The notes beneath the pieces are model-generated. The model was given only the letters and a program-made list of their open reading frames with translations. It had not been told where the DNA came from and searched no databases. 64,000 bases of DNA, taken from NCBI RefSeq assembly GCF_035825295.1, contig NZ_JAYMGI010000002.1, positions 7,082,001-7,146,000 of the forward strand. The letters are read 5' to 3'. Below, piece by piece: positions 24,685 to 33,466 of this stretch (within the stretch, counting starts at the first letter, position 1; every line of letters begins with the position of its first letter). The stretch comes from Actinacidiphila sp. DG2A-62. Lineage in GTDB: Bacteria > Actinomycetota > Actinomycetes > Streptomycetales > Streptomycetaceae. A program made the translations under genes and the position numbers.

Positions 24685-27084
24685 ATGGCCGGCACCCGCA
24701 TCACCCGCACCCCCACCAGCCTGACCCAGGGCTCCGGCGGCGCCACCAGGGGCGGCGTCGGCGAGTCCACTCCGCGCCCGGACGGGGTGCTGAAGGTCAC
24801 CGGGGAGTTCGCGTACAGCTCCGACCTCTGGCACGAGGACATGCTGTGGGGCTACACCCTGCGCAGCACCGTCGCGCACGCCAGGATCCGCTCCATCGAC
24901 ACCTCGCAGGCGCTCGCCACCTCCGGCGTCCACGCCGTGCTGACCTACGACGACCTGCCGACCGAGGTCACGCACTACGGCCTGGAGATCCGCGACACCC
25001 CGGTGCTCGCCCACGGCAAGGTCCGCCACCACGGCGAGCCGGTCGCGCTGGTGGCCGCCGACCACCCGGAGACCGCGCGCCGCGCCGCCGCCAAGATCGT
25101 GGTCGACTACGAGGAACTGCCGGTCATCACCGACGAGGCGTCCGCGACCGCCCCCGGCGCGCCGCTGGTGCACGAGGACCGCGACGACCACCACAGCGGC
25201 CACGTCCCGCACCCCAACATCGTGCACCGCCAGCCGATCGTGCGCGGCGACGCCGCCGCGGCCGCCGCCCGCGCCGACGTCGTGGTCCGCGGCTCCTACG
25301 TCTTCGGCATGCAGGACCAGGCGTTCCTCGGACCGGAGTCCGGGCTCGCGGTGCCGGCCGAGGACGGCGGCGTCGACCTGTACGTGGCCACCCAGTGGCT
25401 GCACTCCGACCTGCGGCAGATCGCACCCGTGCTGGGCCTGCCGGAGAGCAAGGTGCGGATGACGCTGTCCGGCGTCGGCGGCGCGTTCGGCGGGCGCGAG
25501 GACCTGTCGATGCAGATCCACGGCTGCCTGCTGGCGCTGCGCACCGGCAAGCCGGTGAAGATCGTCTACAACCGCTTCGAGTCCTTCTTCGGCCATGTCC
25601 ACCGCCACCCCGCCAAGCTCTGGTACGAGCACGGCGCGACCCGCGACGGCCGGCTCACCCACGTCCGCTGCCGGATCGTGCTGGACGGCGGCGCGTACGC
25701 CTCCTCCTCGCCCGCGGTGGTCGGCAACGCGGCGTCGCTGTCGGTCGGCCCGTACGCGGTGGACGACGTCGACATCGAGGCGCTCGCGCTCTACACCAAC
25801 AACCCGCCGTGCGGGGCGATGCGCGGCTTCGGCGCGGTCCAGGCGTGCTTCGCCTACGAGGCGCAGATGGACAAGGTCGCCGCCGAACTCGGCATGGACC
25901 CGGTGGAGTTCCGGCGGCTCAACGCGATGGAGCAGGGCACCGTGATGCCCACCGGGCAGGTGGTGGACTCGCCCGCTCCGGTCGCCGAACTGCTGCGCCG
26001 GGTCAAGGCGATGCCGATGCCGCCGGAGCGCCAGTGGGAGACCACCGAGGGCGCCGACGTGCGCGCGCTGCCCGGCGGGCTGTCCAACACCACCCACGGC
26101 GAGGGCGTGGTGCGCGGCGTCGGCTACGCGGTCGGCATCAAGAACGTCGGCTTCTCCGAGGGCTTCGACGACTACTCCACCGCCCGGGTCCGGCTGGAGG
26201 TCGTCGGCGGCGAGCCGGTGGCCACCGTGCACACCGCGATGGCCGAGGTCGGCCAGGGCGGCGTCACCGTGCACGCGCAGATCGTCCGGTCCGAACTCGG
26301 CGTCACCCAGGTGACCATCCAGCCCGCCGACACCCAGGTCGGCTCCGCCGGCTCCACCTCCGCCTCCCGGCAGACGTACATGACCGGCGGCGCGGTGAAG
26401 AACACCTGCGAGGCGGTGCGCGAGAAGGTCCTGGAGATCGGCCGCCGCAGGTTCGGCGCCTACCACCCGGCCTGGGCCACCGCCGAACTCCTGCTGGAGG
26501 ACGGCAAGGTGGTCACCGACGGCGGCGAGGCGCTGGCCGGCATCGCCGAGGTGCTCGGGGACGAAGCGGTCGACCTGGAACTGGAGTTCAGGCACCGGCC
26601 CACCCAGGCCTTCGACCTGCGCACCGGCCAGGGCAACGGCCATGTGCAGTACAGCTTCGCCGCGCACCGCGCGGTGGTCGAGGTCGACACCGAACTCGGC
26701 CTGGTCAAGGTGGTCGAACTGGCCTGCGCCCAGGACGTCGGCAAGGCGCTCAACCCGCTGTCGGTGGCCGGCCAGATCCAGGGCGGCACCACGCAGGGCC
26801 TGGGCGTCGCGGTGATGGAGGAGATCGTCGTCGACCCGGTGACCGCGAAGGTCCGCAACCCCTCCTTCACCGACTACCTGATCCCCACCATCCTCGACAC
26901 GCCGACCATCCCGGTGGACGTGCTCGAACTCGCCGACGCCAACGCCCCGTACGGGCTGCGCGGCGTCGGCGAGGCCCCGACCCTGTCCTCGACCCCCGCC
27001 GTGCTCGCGGCGATCCGGGCGGCGACCGGGCTGGAGCTGAACAGGACCCCGGTCCGCCCCGAGCACCTGACCGGGACGGACTAG
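24685..27084 (+). CDS. Xanthine dehydrogenase molybdopterin-binding subunit
   Basis: A 799-residue catalytic subunit. The a/b hammerhead domain lies at about residues 30-150 (RPDGVLKVTGEFAYSSD) and the molybdopterin-binding domain follows. Recognisable motifs are GVGGAFGGRED (cofactor binding), NPPCGAMRGFGAVQ (the arginine/phenylalanine loop that positions the purine), EVGQGGVTVHAQ, and GEAPTLSSTPAVLAAIR with the glutamate expected to act as the general base. It oxidises hypoxanthine/xanthine at the Mo centre. A long GC-rich hairpin follows the stop, then the purine permease gene starts 154 nt on. Confidence 0.95.
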   Translation: MAGTRITRTPTSLTQGSGGATRGGVGESTPRPDGVLKVTGEFAYSSDLWHEDMLWGYTLRSTVAHARIRSIDTSQALATSGVHAVLTYDDLPTEVTHYGLEIRDTPVLAHGKVRHHGEPVALVAADHPETARRAAAKIVVDYEELPVITDEASATAPGAPLVHEDRDDHHSGHVPHPNIVHRQPIVRGDAAAAAARADVVVRGSYVFGMQDQAFLGPESGLAVPAEDGGVDLYVATQWLHSDLRQIAPVLGLPESKVRMTLSGVGGAFGGREDLSMQIHGCLLALRTGKPVKIVYNRFESFFGHVHRHPAKLWYEHGATRDGRLTHVRCRIVLDGGAYASSSPAVVGNAASLSVGPYAVDDVDIEALALYTNNPPCGAMRGFGAVQACFAYEAQMDKVAAELGMDPVEFRRLNAMEQGTVMPTGQVVDSPAPVAELLRRVKAMPMPPERQWETTEGADVRALPGGLSNTTHGEGVVRGVGYAVGIKNVGFSEGFDDYSTARVRLEVVGGEPVATVHTAMAEVGQGGVTVHAQIVRSELGVTQVTIQPADTQVGSAGSTSASRQTYMTGGAVKNTCEAVREKVLEIGRRRFGAYHPAWATAELLLEDGKVVTDGGEALAGIAEVLGDEAVDLELEFRHRPTQAFDLRTGQGNGHVQYSFAAHRAVVEVDTELGLVKVVELACAQDVGKALNPLSVAGQIQGGTTQGLGVAVMEEIVVDPVTAKVRNPSFTDYLIPTILDTPTIPVDVLELADANAPYGLRGVGEAPTLSSTPAVLAAIRAATGLELNRTPVRPEHLTGTD

Positions 27085-27087
27085 GAA

Positions 27088-27128
27088 GCCGGACGCGGCG
27101 GCGCCACCAGCGGGCGCCGCGGTCCGGC
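27088..27128 (+). terminator. Hairpin after the xanthine dehydrogenase operon
   Basis: Stem of about 16 bp (GCCGGACGCGGCGGCGCC pairing with GGCGCCGCGGTCCGGC, one bulge region) directly behind the molybdopterin-subunit stop. There is no T-run, so it is a terminator or an mRNA-stabilising structure. Confidence 0.5.
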
Positions 27129-27191
27129 GCGGCAGTACGGCAAGGCACCTCGGGCCGTCCCCGGGTCGTGCAGACCACATCCATCCCAAAT

Positions 27192-27210
27192 CCCGCACCC
27201 CTGGTGCGGG
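27192..27210 (+). promoter_or_regulatory. Short hairpin before the purine permease
   Basis: CCCGCACC-CCT-GGTGCGGG, a perfect 8-bp stem with a 3-nt loop, 29 nt before the permease ATG. It could modulate read-through from the xanthine dehydrogenase genes. Confidence 0.4.
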
Positions 27211-27238
27211 TGCCCCTGTGAACCTTGGGAGTCGGCAC

Positions 27239-28705
27239 ATGACCCAGACGCCAGTGGAGCCGCGCACCGCGGCCGGGGACCCGCGCCCCGGGCCGCGCGG
27301 CCCGGACCAACGCCCGTGGCTCGACCGGTACTTCCACATCACCGCACGAGGCTCGACGATCCCCCGCGAGGTCCGCGGCGGCGTCACCACCTTCATGGCG
27401 ATGTGCTACATCCTGCTGCTCAACCCGCTGCTGCTGTCGGGTCCCGACGCGCACGGCCACCGGCTCGGCCACGCCGCGCTGATCACCGCGACCGCGCTGG
27501 CCGCGGCCGTCTCCACGCTGCTGATGGGCCTGCTCGGCAAGGCGCCGCTGGCCCTCGCCGCCGGGCTGAGCGTCGCCGGGGTGATCTCCACCCAGGTCGC
27601 GCCGAACATGACCTGGCCGCAGGCGATGGGCATGTGCGTGCTGTACGGCGCGGTGATCGTGCTGCTGGTGGTCACCGGGTTGCGCGAGATCGTCATGAAC
27701 GCCATACCGCTGCCGCTCAAGCACGGCATCACCATCGGCATCGGCCTGTTCATCGCGATGATCGGCCTGGTCAACGCCGGCTTCGTGGGCAAGGGCGACC
27801 CGCACGGCAGTGCGCCGGTCACCCTCGGCGCCGGCGGGCAGCTGGCCGGCTGGCCGGTGCTGCTGTTCTGCGTGACGCTGCTGCTGATCTTCATGCTCCA
27901 GGCCAGGGACGTGCCCGGCGCGATCCTGGTCGGCATCGTCACCGGCACCGTCCTCGCGGTGGTCGTCAACGCCGTCGGGCACCTGACCGCCGCCGACTGG
28001 GGCGGCACCGCGCCCCGGCTGCGGGGCAGCGCGGTGTCCATGCCGGACTTCTCGCTGCTGGGCCACGTGGAGTTCGGCGGCTGGGGCTCGATCGGCGGGA
28101 TGACCGTCGGCGTCATCGTCTTCACCCTGGTGCTCGCCGGGTTCTTCGACGCGATGGCCACCATCATCGGCGTCGGCACCGAGGCCGGCCTCGCCGACGA
28201 GCGGGGCCGGATGCCGGGGCTGTCCAGGGCGCTGTTCGTCGACGGCGCGGGCGGCGCGATCGGCGGTGTCGCGGGCGCCTCCGGGCAGACCGTGTTCATC
28301 GAGTCCGCGACCGGCGTCGGCGAGGGCGCGCGCACCGGGCTGTCCGCCACCGTGACCGGACTGCTCTTCGCGCTCGGCCTGTTCTTCACCCCGCTCGCGC
28401 AGATCGTGCCCGGCCAGGTCGCCGCCGCGGCCCTGGTGGTGATCGGCGCGATGATGATGGGCAACGCCCGGCACGTCGACTGGTCGGACCGCGCGGTGGC
28501 CGTGCCGGTCTTCATGACGGTGGCCCTGATGCCCTTCACCTACTCGATCACCGCCGGCGTCGGCGCGGGCGTGGTGTCGTACACCGCGATACGCGCCGCG
28601 CAGGGCCGATGGCGCGAGCCCGGGCCGTTCATGTGGGTCCTGGCCGCCGTCTTCACCGTCTACTTCGCCCTGCACCCGATCGAGGGCTGGCTCGGCGTGA
28701 GGTAG
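27239..28705 (+). CDS. NCS2-family (AzgA-type) purine permease
   Basis: A 488-residue, roughly 13-helix symporter of the nucleobase/cation NCS2 family, AzgA branch, probably importing hypoxanthine, guanine or adenine. Motifs: GSTIPREVRGGVTTFMAMCYILLLNP at the N-terminus, GLSVAGVISTQVAPNMTWPQAMG, IPLPLKHGITIGIGLFIAMIGL, VLAGFFDAMATIIGVGTEAGL with the catalytic acidic residue, and ASGQTVFIESATGVGEGARTGL. I prefer ATG 27239 (GGGAG upstream); a GTG 21 nt earlier is possible. Placed between xanthine dehydrogenase and its maturation factor, it supplies the substrate. Confidence 0.93.
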   Translation: MTQTPVEPRTAAGDPRPGPRGPDQRPWLDRYFHITARGSTIPREVRGGVTTFMAMCYILLLNPLLLSGPDAHGHRLGHAALITATALAAAVSTLLMGLLGKAPLALAAGLSVAGVISTQVAPNMTWPQAMGMCVLYGAVIVLLVVTGLREIVMNAIPLPLKHGITIGIGLFIAMIGLVNAGFVGKGDPHGSAPVTLGAGGQLAGWPVLLFCVTLLLIFMLQARDVPGAILVGIVTGTVLAVVVNAVGHLTAADWGGTAPRLRGSAVSMPDFSLLGHVEFGGWGSIGGMTVGVIVFTLVLAGFFDAMATIIGVGTEAGLADERGRMPGLSRALFVDGAGGAIGGVAGASGQTVFIESATGVGEGARTGLSATVTGLLFALGLFFTPLAQIVPGQVAAAALVVIGAMMMGNARHVDWSDRAVAVPVFMTVALMPFTYSITAGVGAGVVSYTAIRAAQGRWREPGPFMWVLAAVFTVYFALHPIEGWLGVR

Positions 28706-28781
28706 CGCCGAGCCTCCGGAGCCGGCGCCCGACGCCCGGCGCCCGACGCCTTCCAGGCTGTCCCACGAGGAGACGATCACC

Positions 28782-29942
28782 ATGCTGGACATCGCCGAGG
28801 AGCTGCACCGCTGGTGCGGGCTGGGGCGGCCGTTCGCGGTCGCGACCGTCGTCGCCACCGGCGGCAGCGCGCCGCGGCAGCCGGGCGCCGCGCTCGCCGT
28901 GGACGGCGACGGCGCCGTGATCGGCAGCGTCTCCGGCGGCTGCGTCGAGGGCGCGGTCTACGAGCTGTGCCAGGAGGCGCTGAACGGCCAGGGCCCCGAC
29001 GTGGTGCTGGAACGCTTCGGCTACTCCGACGAGGACGCCTTCGCGGTCGGGCTGAGCTGCGGCGGCGTGATCGACGTGCTGGTGCAGCGGATCGACCCGG
29101 CGCGGCGGCCGGAGACCGCGCACGCCCTGGCCGCGGCGGCCGGCGGCGCCACCGCGGCGCTCGCCAGGATCGTGCGCGGCCCGGCCGAGCTGCTCGGCGC
29201 GGCCCTGCTGGTCGACGCCGACGGGGGCTTCGAGGGCACCCTCGGCGACCCGCGGCGGGACCGCGCGGCCGCGGCGCAGGCGCACGCCCTGCTCGCGGCC
29301 GGCCGCACCGGCACCGTGGAGATCGGCGCGGACGGCAGCCGCTGCGGCGTCCCGCTGACGCTGCTGGTGGAGTCGCGCACGCCGCCGCCGCGGCTGCTGG
29401 TGTTCGGCGCGGTCGACTTCGCGGCGGCGCTGGTCCGCGCGGGCGCCTTCCTCGGCTACCGGGTCACGGTGTGCGACGCGCGTCCGGTCTTCGCCACCGC
29501 CGGGCGCTTCCCGGACGCCGACGAGGTGGTGGTGCAGTGGCCGCACCGCTATCTGGAGGCCGAGGCCGCCGCGGGCCGACTCGACGCCCGCACCGCGGTG
29601 TGCGTGCTCACCCACGACGCGAAGTTCGACGTGCCGCTGCTGGAACGGGCGCTGCGGCTGCCGGTGGCGTACGTCGGCGCGATGGGGTCGCGCCGCACCC
29701 ACCTCGCGCGGCTCGACCGGTTGCGCGAGAGCGGGCTGACCGACCTGGACCTGGCCCGGCTGCACTCGCCGATCGGCCTCGACCTCGGCGCGCGCACCCC
29801 GGAGGAGACCGCGCTGTCCATCGCCGCGGAGATCGTCGCGCACCGCTACGGCGGCACCGGCGCGCCGCTGACCGGCGCGCACACCCCGATCCACCGGACG
29901 CCCGGCGCCCCGGCCCGCCACCTCGGGCCGCCCGCGGCCTGA
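28782..29942 (+). CDS. xdhC: XdhC-family molybdenum cofactor maturation/insertion factor
   Basis: A 386-residue XdhC/CoxF-type protein, which binds the molybdenum cofactor, protects it during sulfuration and inserts it into xanthine dehydrogenase. The N-terminal XdhC domain contains ATVVATGGSAPRQPGAALAVDGDGAVIGSVSGGCVEG (residues about 20-60). The C-terminal Rossmann XdhC_C domain contains LLVFGAVDFAAALVRAGAFLGYRVTVCDARPVFAT and the signature YVGAMGSRRTHLARLDRLRESGL. Last gene of the purine locus on the plus strand. The sequence after its stop becomes repeat-rich. Confidence 0.93.
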   Translation: MLDIAEELHRWCGLGRPFAVATVVATGGSAPRQPGAALAVDGDGAVIGSVSGGCVEGAVYELCQEALNGQGPDVVLERFGYSDEDAFAVGLSCGGVIDVLVQRIDPARRPETAHALAAAAGGATAALARIVRGPAELLGAALLVDADGGFEGTLGDPRRDRAAAAQAHALLAAGRTGTVEIGADGSRCGVPLTLLVESRTPPPRLLVFGAVDFAAALVRAGAFLGYRVTVCDARPVFATAGRFPDADEVVVQWPHRYLEAEAAAGRLDARTAVCVLTHDAKFDVPLLERALRLPVAYVGAMGSRRTHLARLDRLRESGLTDLDLARLHSPIGLDLGARTPEETALSIAAEIVAHRYGGTGAPLTGAHTPIHRTPGAPARHLGPPAA

Positions 29943-30029
29943 GCCCGGCAGGGCCGGGCCTGAGCGCGGCGTGAGCGCGACGCGGCCGCAACCCGGCCCG
30001 AGCATGGCCCTGGCCCGACCCCGGCTCGG

Positions 30030-30075
30030 CGCCCCGGCGCCCCGGCGCCCTGGCGCCCTGGCGGCCAGGCGGCCC
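30030..30075. repeat. Short 9-10-bp tandem repeat after xdhC
   Basis: Four to five copies of GCGCCCCGG/GCGCCCTGG-type units in the gene-free stretch between xdhC and the DUF4132 gene. Confidence 0.6.
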
Positions 30076-30181
30076 CGGGCCCGGCGCGAGTCCGACCCGG
30101 GCCGGCCACGGTCCGACCCCGGCCCCGGTCCGACCCGGCCAACCACGCCCCGGCGCGCCGGCGGCCCGGGCCGCCGCGGCC

Positions 30182-30417
30182 CACACCCGTGCGCGGGGCC
30201 GTCCGCACCGGTGGCCGGGGCCGTCCGCACCCGTGTGCGGGGCTGTCCGCACCGGTGGCCGGGGCCGTCCGCACCCGTGCGCGGGGCTGTCCGCACCGGT
30301 GGCCGGGACCGTCCGCACCCGTGCGCGGGGCCGTCCGCACCCGTGGCCGGGGCCCGCTCACACCCGTGCGCGGGACCCGTCCGCCGGGACCGTCCGCACC
30401 CGTGGCCGGGCCCTCTC
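30182..30417. repeat. 44-bp tandem repeat array built of 22-bp halves
   Basis: About five copies of a 44-bp unit. Each unit is two related 22-bp halves: GCACCCGTGCGCGGGGCC + GTCC and GCACCGGTGGCCGGGGCC + GTCC. The last copies are less regular and run into the stop codon of the DUF4132 gene. The array occupies most of the 470-bp gene-free stretch 29943-30415. Confidence 0.88.
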
Positions 30418-32235
30418 ACTTCCCGGGCGGGAGCTGCGGCACCGGCTGGACCAGCCGCCGCCTGCGCAGCGCCGTGGTCCACGCGGCGACCTCGGCGGCG
30501 TCCGCCCCGCGCGGGTCCCACAGGCGGACGGTGGCGGAGTCGGCCACCTCGTGGAAGTGGCCGCGGAGATCGCGCAGCGCCCATCCGCCCGCGCGCCCGC
30601 GCCGGACCGGGAGCCCGACGACCGGGCCCGCGACGGTGTCGGCCTGCCAGACCAGCGCGCGGGTCAGCGGTTCCAGCAGCGGCGGGTCGAGGTGCAGGGC
30701 CCGCCACCGCGCCCAGGTCTGCCCGGGATCGTCGTGCAGCCGCTCGGTGAGCGAGCCCTTGAACGCGGTGGTGCGCGCGGTGAGTTCGGCGACCCGGGCG
30801 CGCAGCGCCGCGTAGGCGGCCGGGGTGTGGGTCCTGACCCGCCGCGGCACGTGCAGCAGCCGCACCCCCTGCTCGTTGCGGAAGCCGAGGCTGACCCGGC
30901 CGGTCGGGTCGACCGTGAAATGCGCCGTGTACGCGCCGACGGCGACGCTCATGGCCGCCGGGTCCAGCTCGGCGGGGTAGCGGCGCAGCCGCCGCAGCGC
31001 CTCGGCCGCCGCCGTGCCGGGCCTCCCCGACGCGGTGGCGAGCAGCCGCTCGTCTGCCGCGTCGGCCGGCTCGCCGGCGAGGGCGCCGAGGGCCGCCAGG
31101 CCGCCGCGCAGGAACAGCGCGGCCCCCGCCGACAGCTCCTCGGGCGGCCTTCCCGCGTACCGCGACAGGGCCCGTTCCAGATCGCGGAGCGCCGGCACGC
31201 GCTCGGCCACGCACGCCGCCCACGCGGCGCCGGTCAGCAACCGCCCGCTGTCCTCGGTGAGTTCGGCGTCCTCGTACCGTACCGCCCCGGGGCCGTCGAG
31301 CCGGACCCCGACCGACCGCAGCAGCGGGGCGAGCGCCGCCCGCGCGCCGGGCTCGCGCTGCACCAGCTCCCGCACCCGGCCCAGCCACGCGTACGACGGG
31401 CGTGCTCCGGTCACCTCGGCGCACAGACCGACGAAGGCGGCGATCTCGGGGCGGTACGCGGTCGCGCCGAGCGCCTGGCGGACCGCGGTGGCGTACGCGT
31501 CGCGGTGCGCCAGCAGGCCGTCCACGTCGTACGCGGACGGCAGCAGGGCGCGCACCCGCTCCACCAGGGCGCGGCGTCGCGGCGGCACCGGGATGCCCGC
31601 CGGGCGCAGCAGCAGGTCGAAGTGGTGCATGGCCAGGACGGTGCGCAGATACGGGTGCAGCCGCTCGCGGTCGGCCGCGGACAGCTCCTCGAAGGCGGCC
31701 AGCGGCAGTTCGAGCGACCCGGGCGCGTCGGGACGCCAGGCGGCGCCGGGTGGACCGGGTCGACGCTCCGGAGGGCGAGCCGGAACAGCTCCTCCACCTG
31801 CGGCGCCCTCCAGCCGCAGCGCGCCGCCGCCAGCGCCGCCGAGATCCGCTCCTCCCGGTCGGCCACGGACAGCGCGGTCCGCTCCCGCTGGATGCGCAGC
31901 GCCACCGTGCGGCGGTCCTCCTCGGACAGCGCGGCGACGGCGGCGGCACTGCGCGGGCCGGGCGCGGTCGCGCCGGGAGCCGAGCCGGGCGGCGCGCCCG
32001 GACGGACGCGTGGCTCCGCCGCCCCCGCCGCCCCCGCCGCGGACTCCGCGCGCTCGTCCGCCCGCGCCGCCCGCGCCAGCGCGCGGCTGAGCGCCCGCGG
32101 CCGCAACGGCGCGACCGTGCCGCCCCGCGCCATCCGCGGGAAGTCGTACCCGCGCCGCGCCGCCCACCACGGCCCCACCGGCGGAACCATCGCCGCCCCC
32201 TTCCGTCCACCCGCACCGCCGACCGACCGGGTCAT
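30416..32235 (-). pseudogene. DUF4132 protein gene, frameshifted and 3'-truncated
   Basis: The N-terminal part starts at ATG 32235 (MTRSVGGAGGRK, then ALSEEDRRTVALRIQRERTALSVADREERI and WRAPQVEELFRLALRSVDPVHP). Near 31,745-31,755 the coding frame jumps by an apparent loss of one base. It continues as AWRPDAPGSLELPLAAFEELSAADRERLHPYLRTVLAMHHFDLLLRPAG and so on to residue about 605. The tail (LVWQADTVAGPVVGLPVRR, VRLWDPRGADAAEVAAW, LVQPVPQ) matches the beginning of the DUF4132 domain. It then stops at LPPGK, exactly at a 44-bp tandem array, although family members continue well beyond this point. Two independent lesions point to a decaying gene. Family role unknown. It is divergent from the AlkZ-like gene. 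Confidence 0.72.
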
Positions 32236-32257
32236 TGCGGACAGGAACCGTCCTCAA
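32235..32257. promoter_or_regulatory. Inverted repeat TTGCGGAC-N7-GTCCTCAA between divergent genes
   Basis: 8-bp arms with 7 of 8 matches, spacer AGGAACC. It overlaps the start codon of the DUF4132 gene and lies 20 nt upstream of the winged-helix gene. Its placement fits an operator for the divergent pair. Confidence 0.5.
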
Positions 32258-32277
32258 CGACCCCTACCGTGACAGCC

Positions 32278-33423
32278 ATGCACAAGCCGCTGGACCTCCG
32301 CACCCTCAACCGCACCCTGCTCTCCCGGCAGTTCCTGCTGGAGCGGCGGGCCATGCCCGCGCAGGACGCCGTCGCCCATCTGCTCGGCCTCCAGTCGCAG
32401 CAGCCCACCTCCCCCTACCCCGGCCTGTGGTCCCGGCTCGACGGATTCCGCTTCGGGGAGCTGGGCTCCCTGCTCACCGGGCGCACGCTGGTGCGGCTGG
32501 TCCTGATGCGCGGCACCGTGCATCTGGTGACGGCGGCGGACGCGCTGCGGTTGCGGCCGTGGCTGCAGCCCATGCTGGACCGGGGCCTGCGCGCCTCGCC
32601 ATGGGCGGCCGGCTGCGCCGGCGTCGACCGCGCGACGGCGGTCGCGTACAGCCGCGCGCTGCTGGCGGACCGGCCGCTGTCCTCCGCCGAGCTGCGGGCC
32701 GGCCTCGCCGAGCGGTTCCCGGACGCCGACCCGCTCGCGCTGCTCAACGCGCTGCGCCTGTGGGCGCCGCTGGTGCAGGTACCGCCGCGCGGGCTGTGGG
32801 GGCAGAACGCGGGCCCGCGCCACGCGATGCTCGACGCCTGGGCCGGCGCGCCGCTCGCCGAGGACCCGGACCTGCCGGGGCTGGTCCGCCGCTACCTGGC
32901 CGCGTTCGGGCCGGCGACCCCCGCCGACATGCAGAAGTGGTCGGGGCGCACCGGCCTGAAGCAGGTCTTCGCCGGGCTGCCGCTGCGCACGTACACCGCC
33001 GAGGACGGCCGTGTGCTGTACGACCTGCCCGACGCCGAACTCGCCGACGGCGACCGGCCGGTGACCGCGCGCCTGGTCGCCGACTTCGACAACCTGCTGC
33101 TCTCCCACGCCGACCGGGCCCGCATCCTCGCGCCGGCCGACAGGAGCCGCGTCATCAGCGTCAACGGGATGGTCAAGGGGACCGTGCTGGTCGACGGATT
33201 CGTGGGCGGCACCTGGCAGTTCGCGGGCTCCGCAGGAGGCTCCCGCCCGGCGCGCGGCCGCGGCGGTCGCAGGGAGGACGAGGACACGGCGGCGATCAGC
33301 GTCACGCCGTTCGCGCCGCTGCGCCCGGCCGACCGCGACGCGCTGGAGGCCGACGCGCTGCGGCTGCTCGCCGCCGCCCACCCGGACGCGCCGGCCCACG
33401 CCGTACGGTTCACCGCGCCGTGA
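32278..33423 (+). CDS. Winged-helix DNA-binding protein, AlkZ-like (HTH_42)
   Basis: A 381-residue protein of the HTH_42/AlkX-AlkZ family, several members of which are DNA glycosylases acting on alkylated or crosslinked bases. Motifs include LSRQFLLERRAMPAQDAVAHLLGLQSQQPTSPYPGLWSRL at the N-terminus (with the conserved Q-x-Q of the active region), TLVRLVLMRGTVHLVTAADAL, and FGPATPADMQKWSGRTGLKQVF for the winged helices. The ATG has no convincing ribosome site, so it may be translated from a very short leader. It is divergent from the DUF4132 gene over a shared inverted repeat. A role in DNA repair is inferred from the family. Confidence 0.85.
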   Translation: MHKPLDLRTLNRTLLSRQFLLERRAMPAQDAVAHLLGLQSQQPTSPYPGLWSRLDGFRFGELGSLLTGRTLVRLVLMRGTVHLVTAADALRLRPWLQPMLDRGLRASPWAAGCAGVDRATAVAYSRALLADRPLSSAELRAGLAERFPDADPLALLNALRLWAPLVQVPPRGLWGQNAGPRHAMLDAWAGAPLAEDPDLPGLVRRYLAAFGPATPADMQKWSGRTGLKQVFAGLPLRTYTAEDGRVLYDLPDAELADGDRPVTARLVADFDNLLLSHADRARILAPADRSRVISVNGMVKGTVLVDGFVGGTWQFAGSAGGSRPARGRGGRREDEDTAAISVTPFAPLRPADRDALEADALRLLAAAHPDAPAHAVRFTAP

Positions 33424-33466
33424 CGCGGGGACGCGGACGCCGTACCCCCGCGTCCCCGGCCGTCGC

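Noticed and set aside
24421..28858. Very long minus-strand frames opposite the xanthine dehydrogenase, permease and XdhC genes
   Set aside because: Antisense shadows produced by GC-rich third positions. They show no domains and overlap strongly supported genes.
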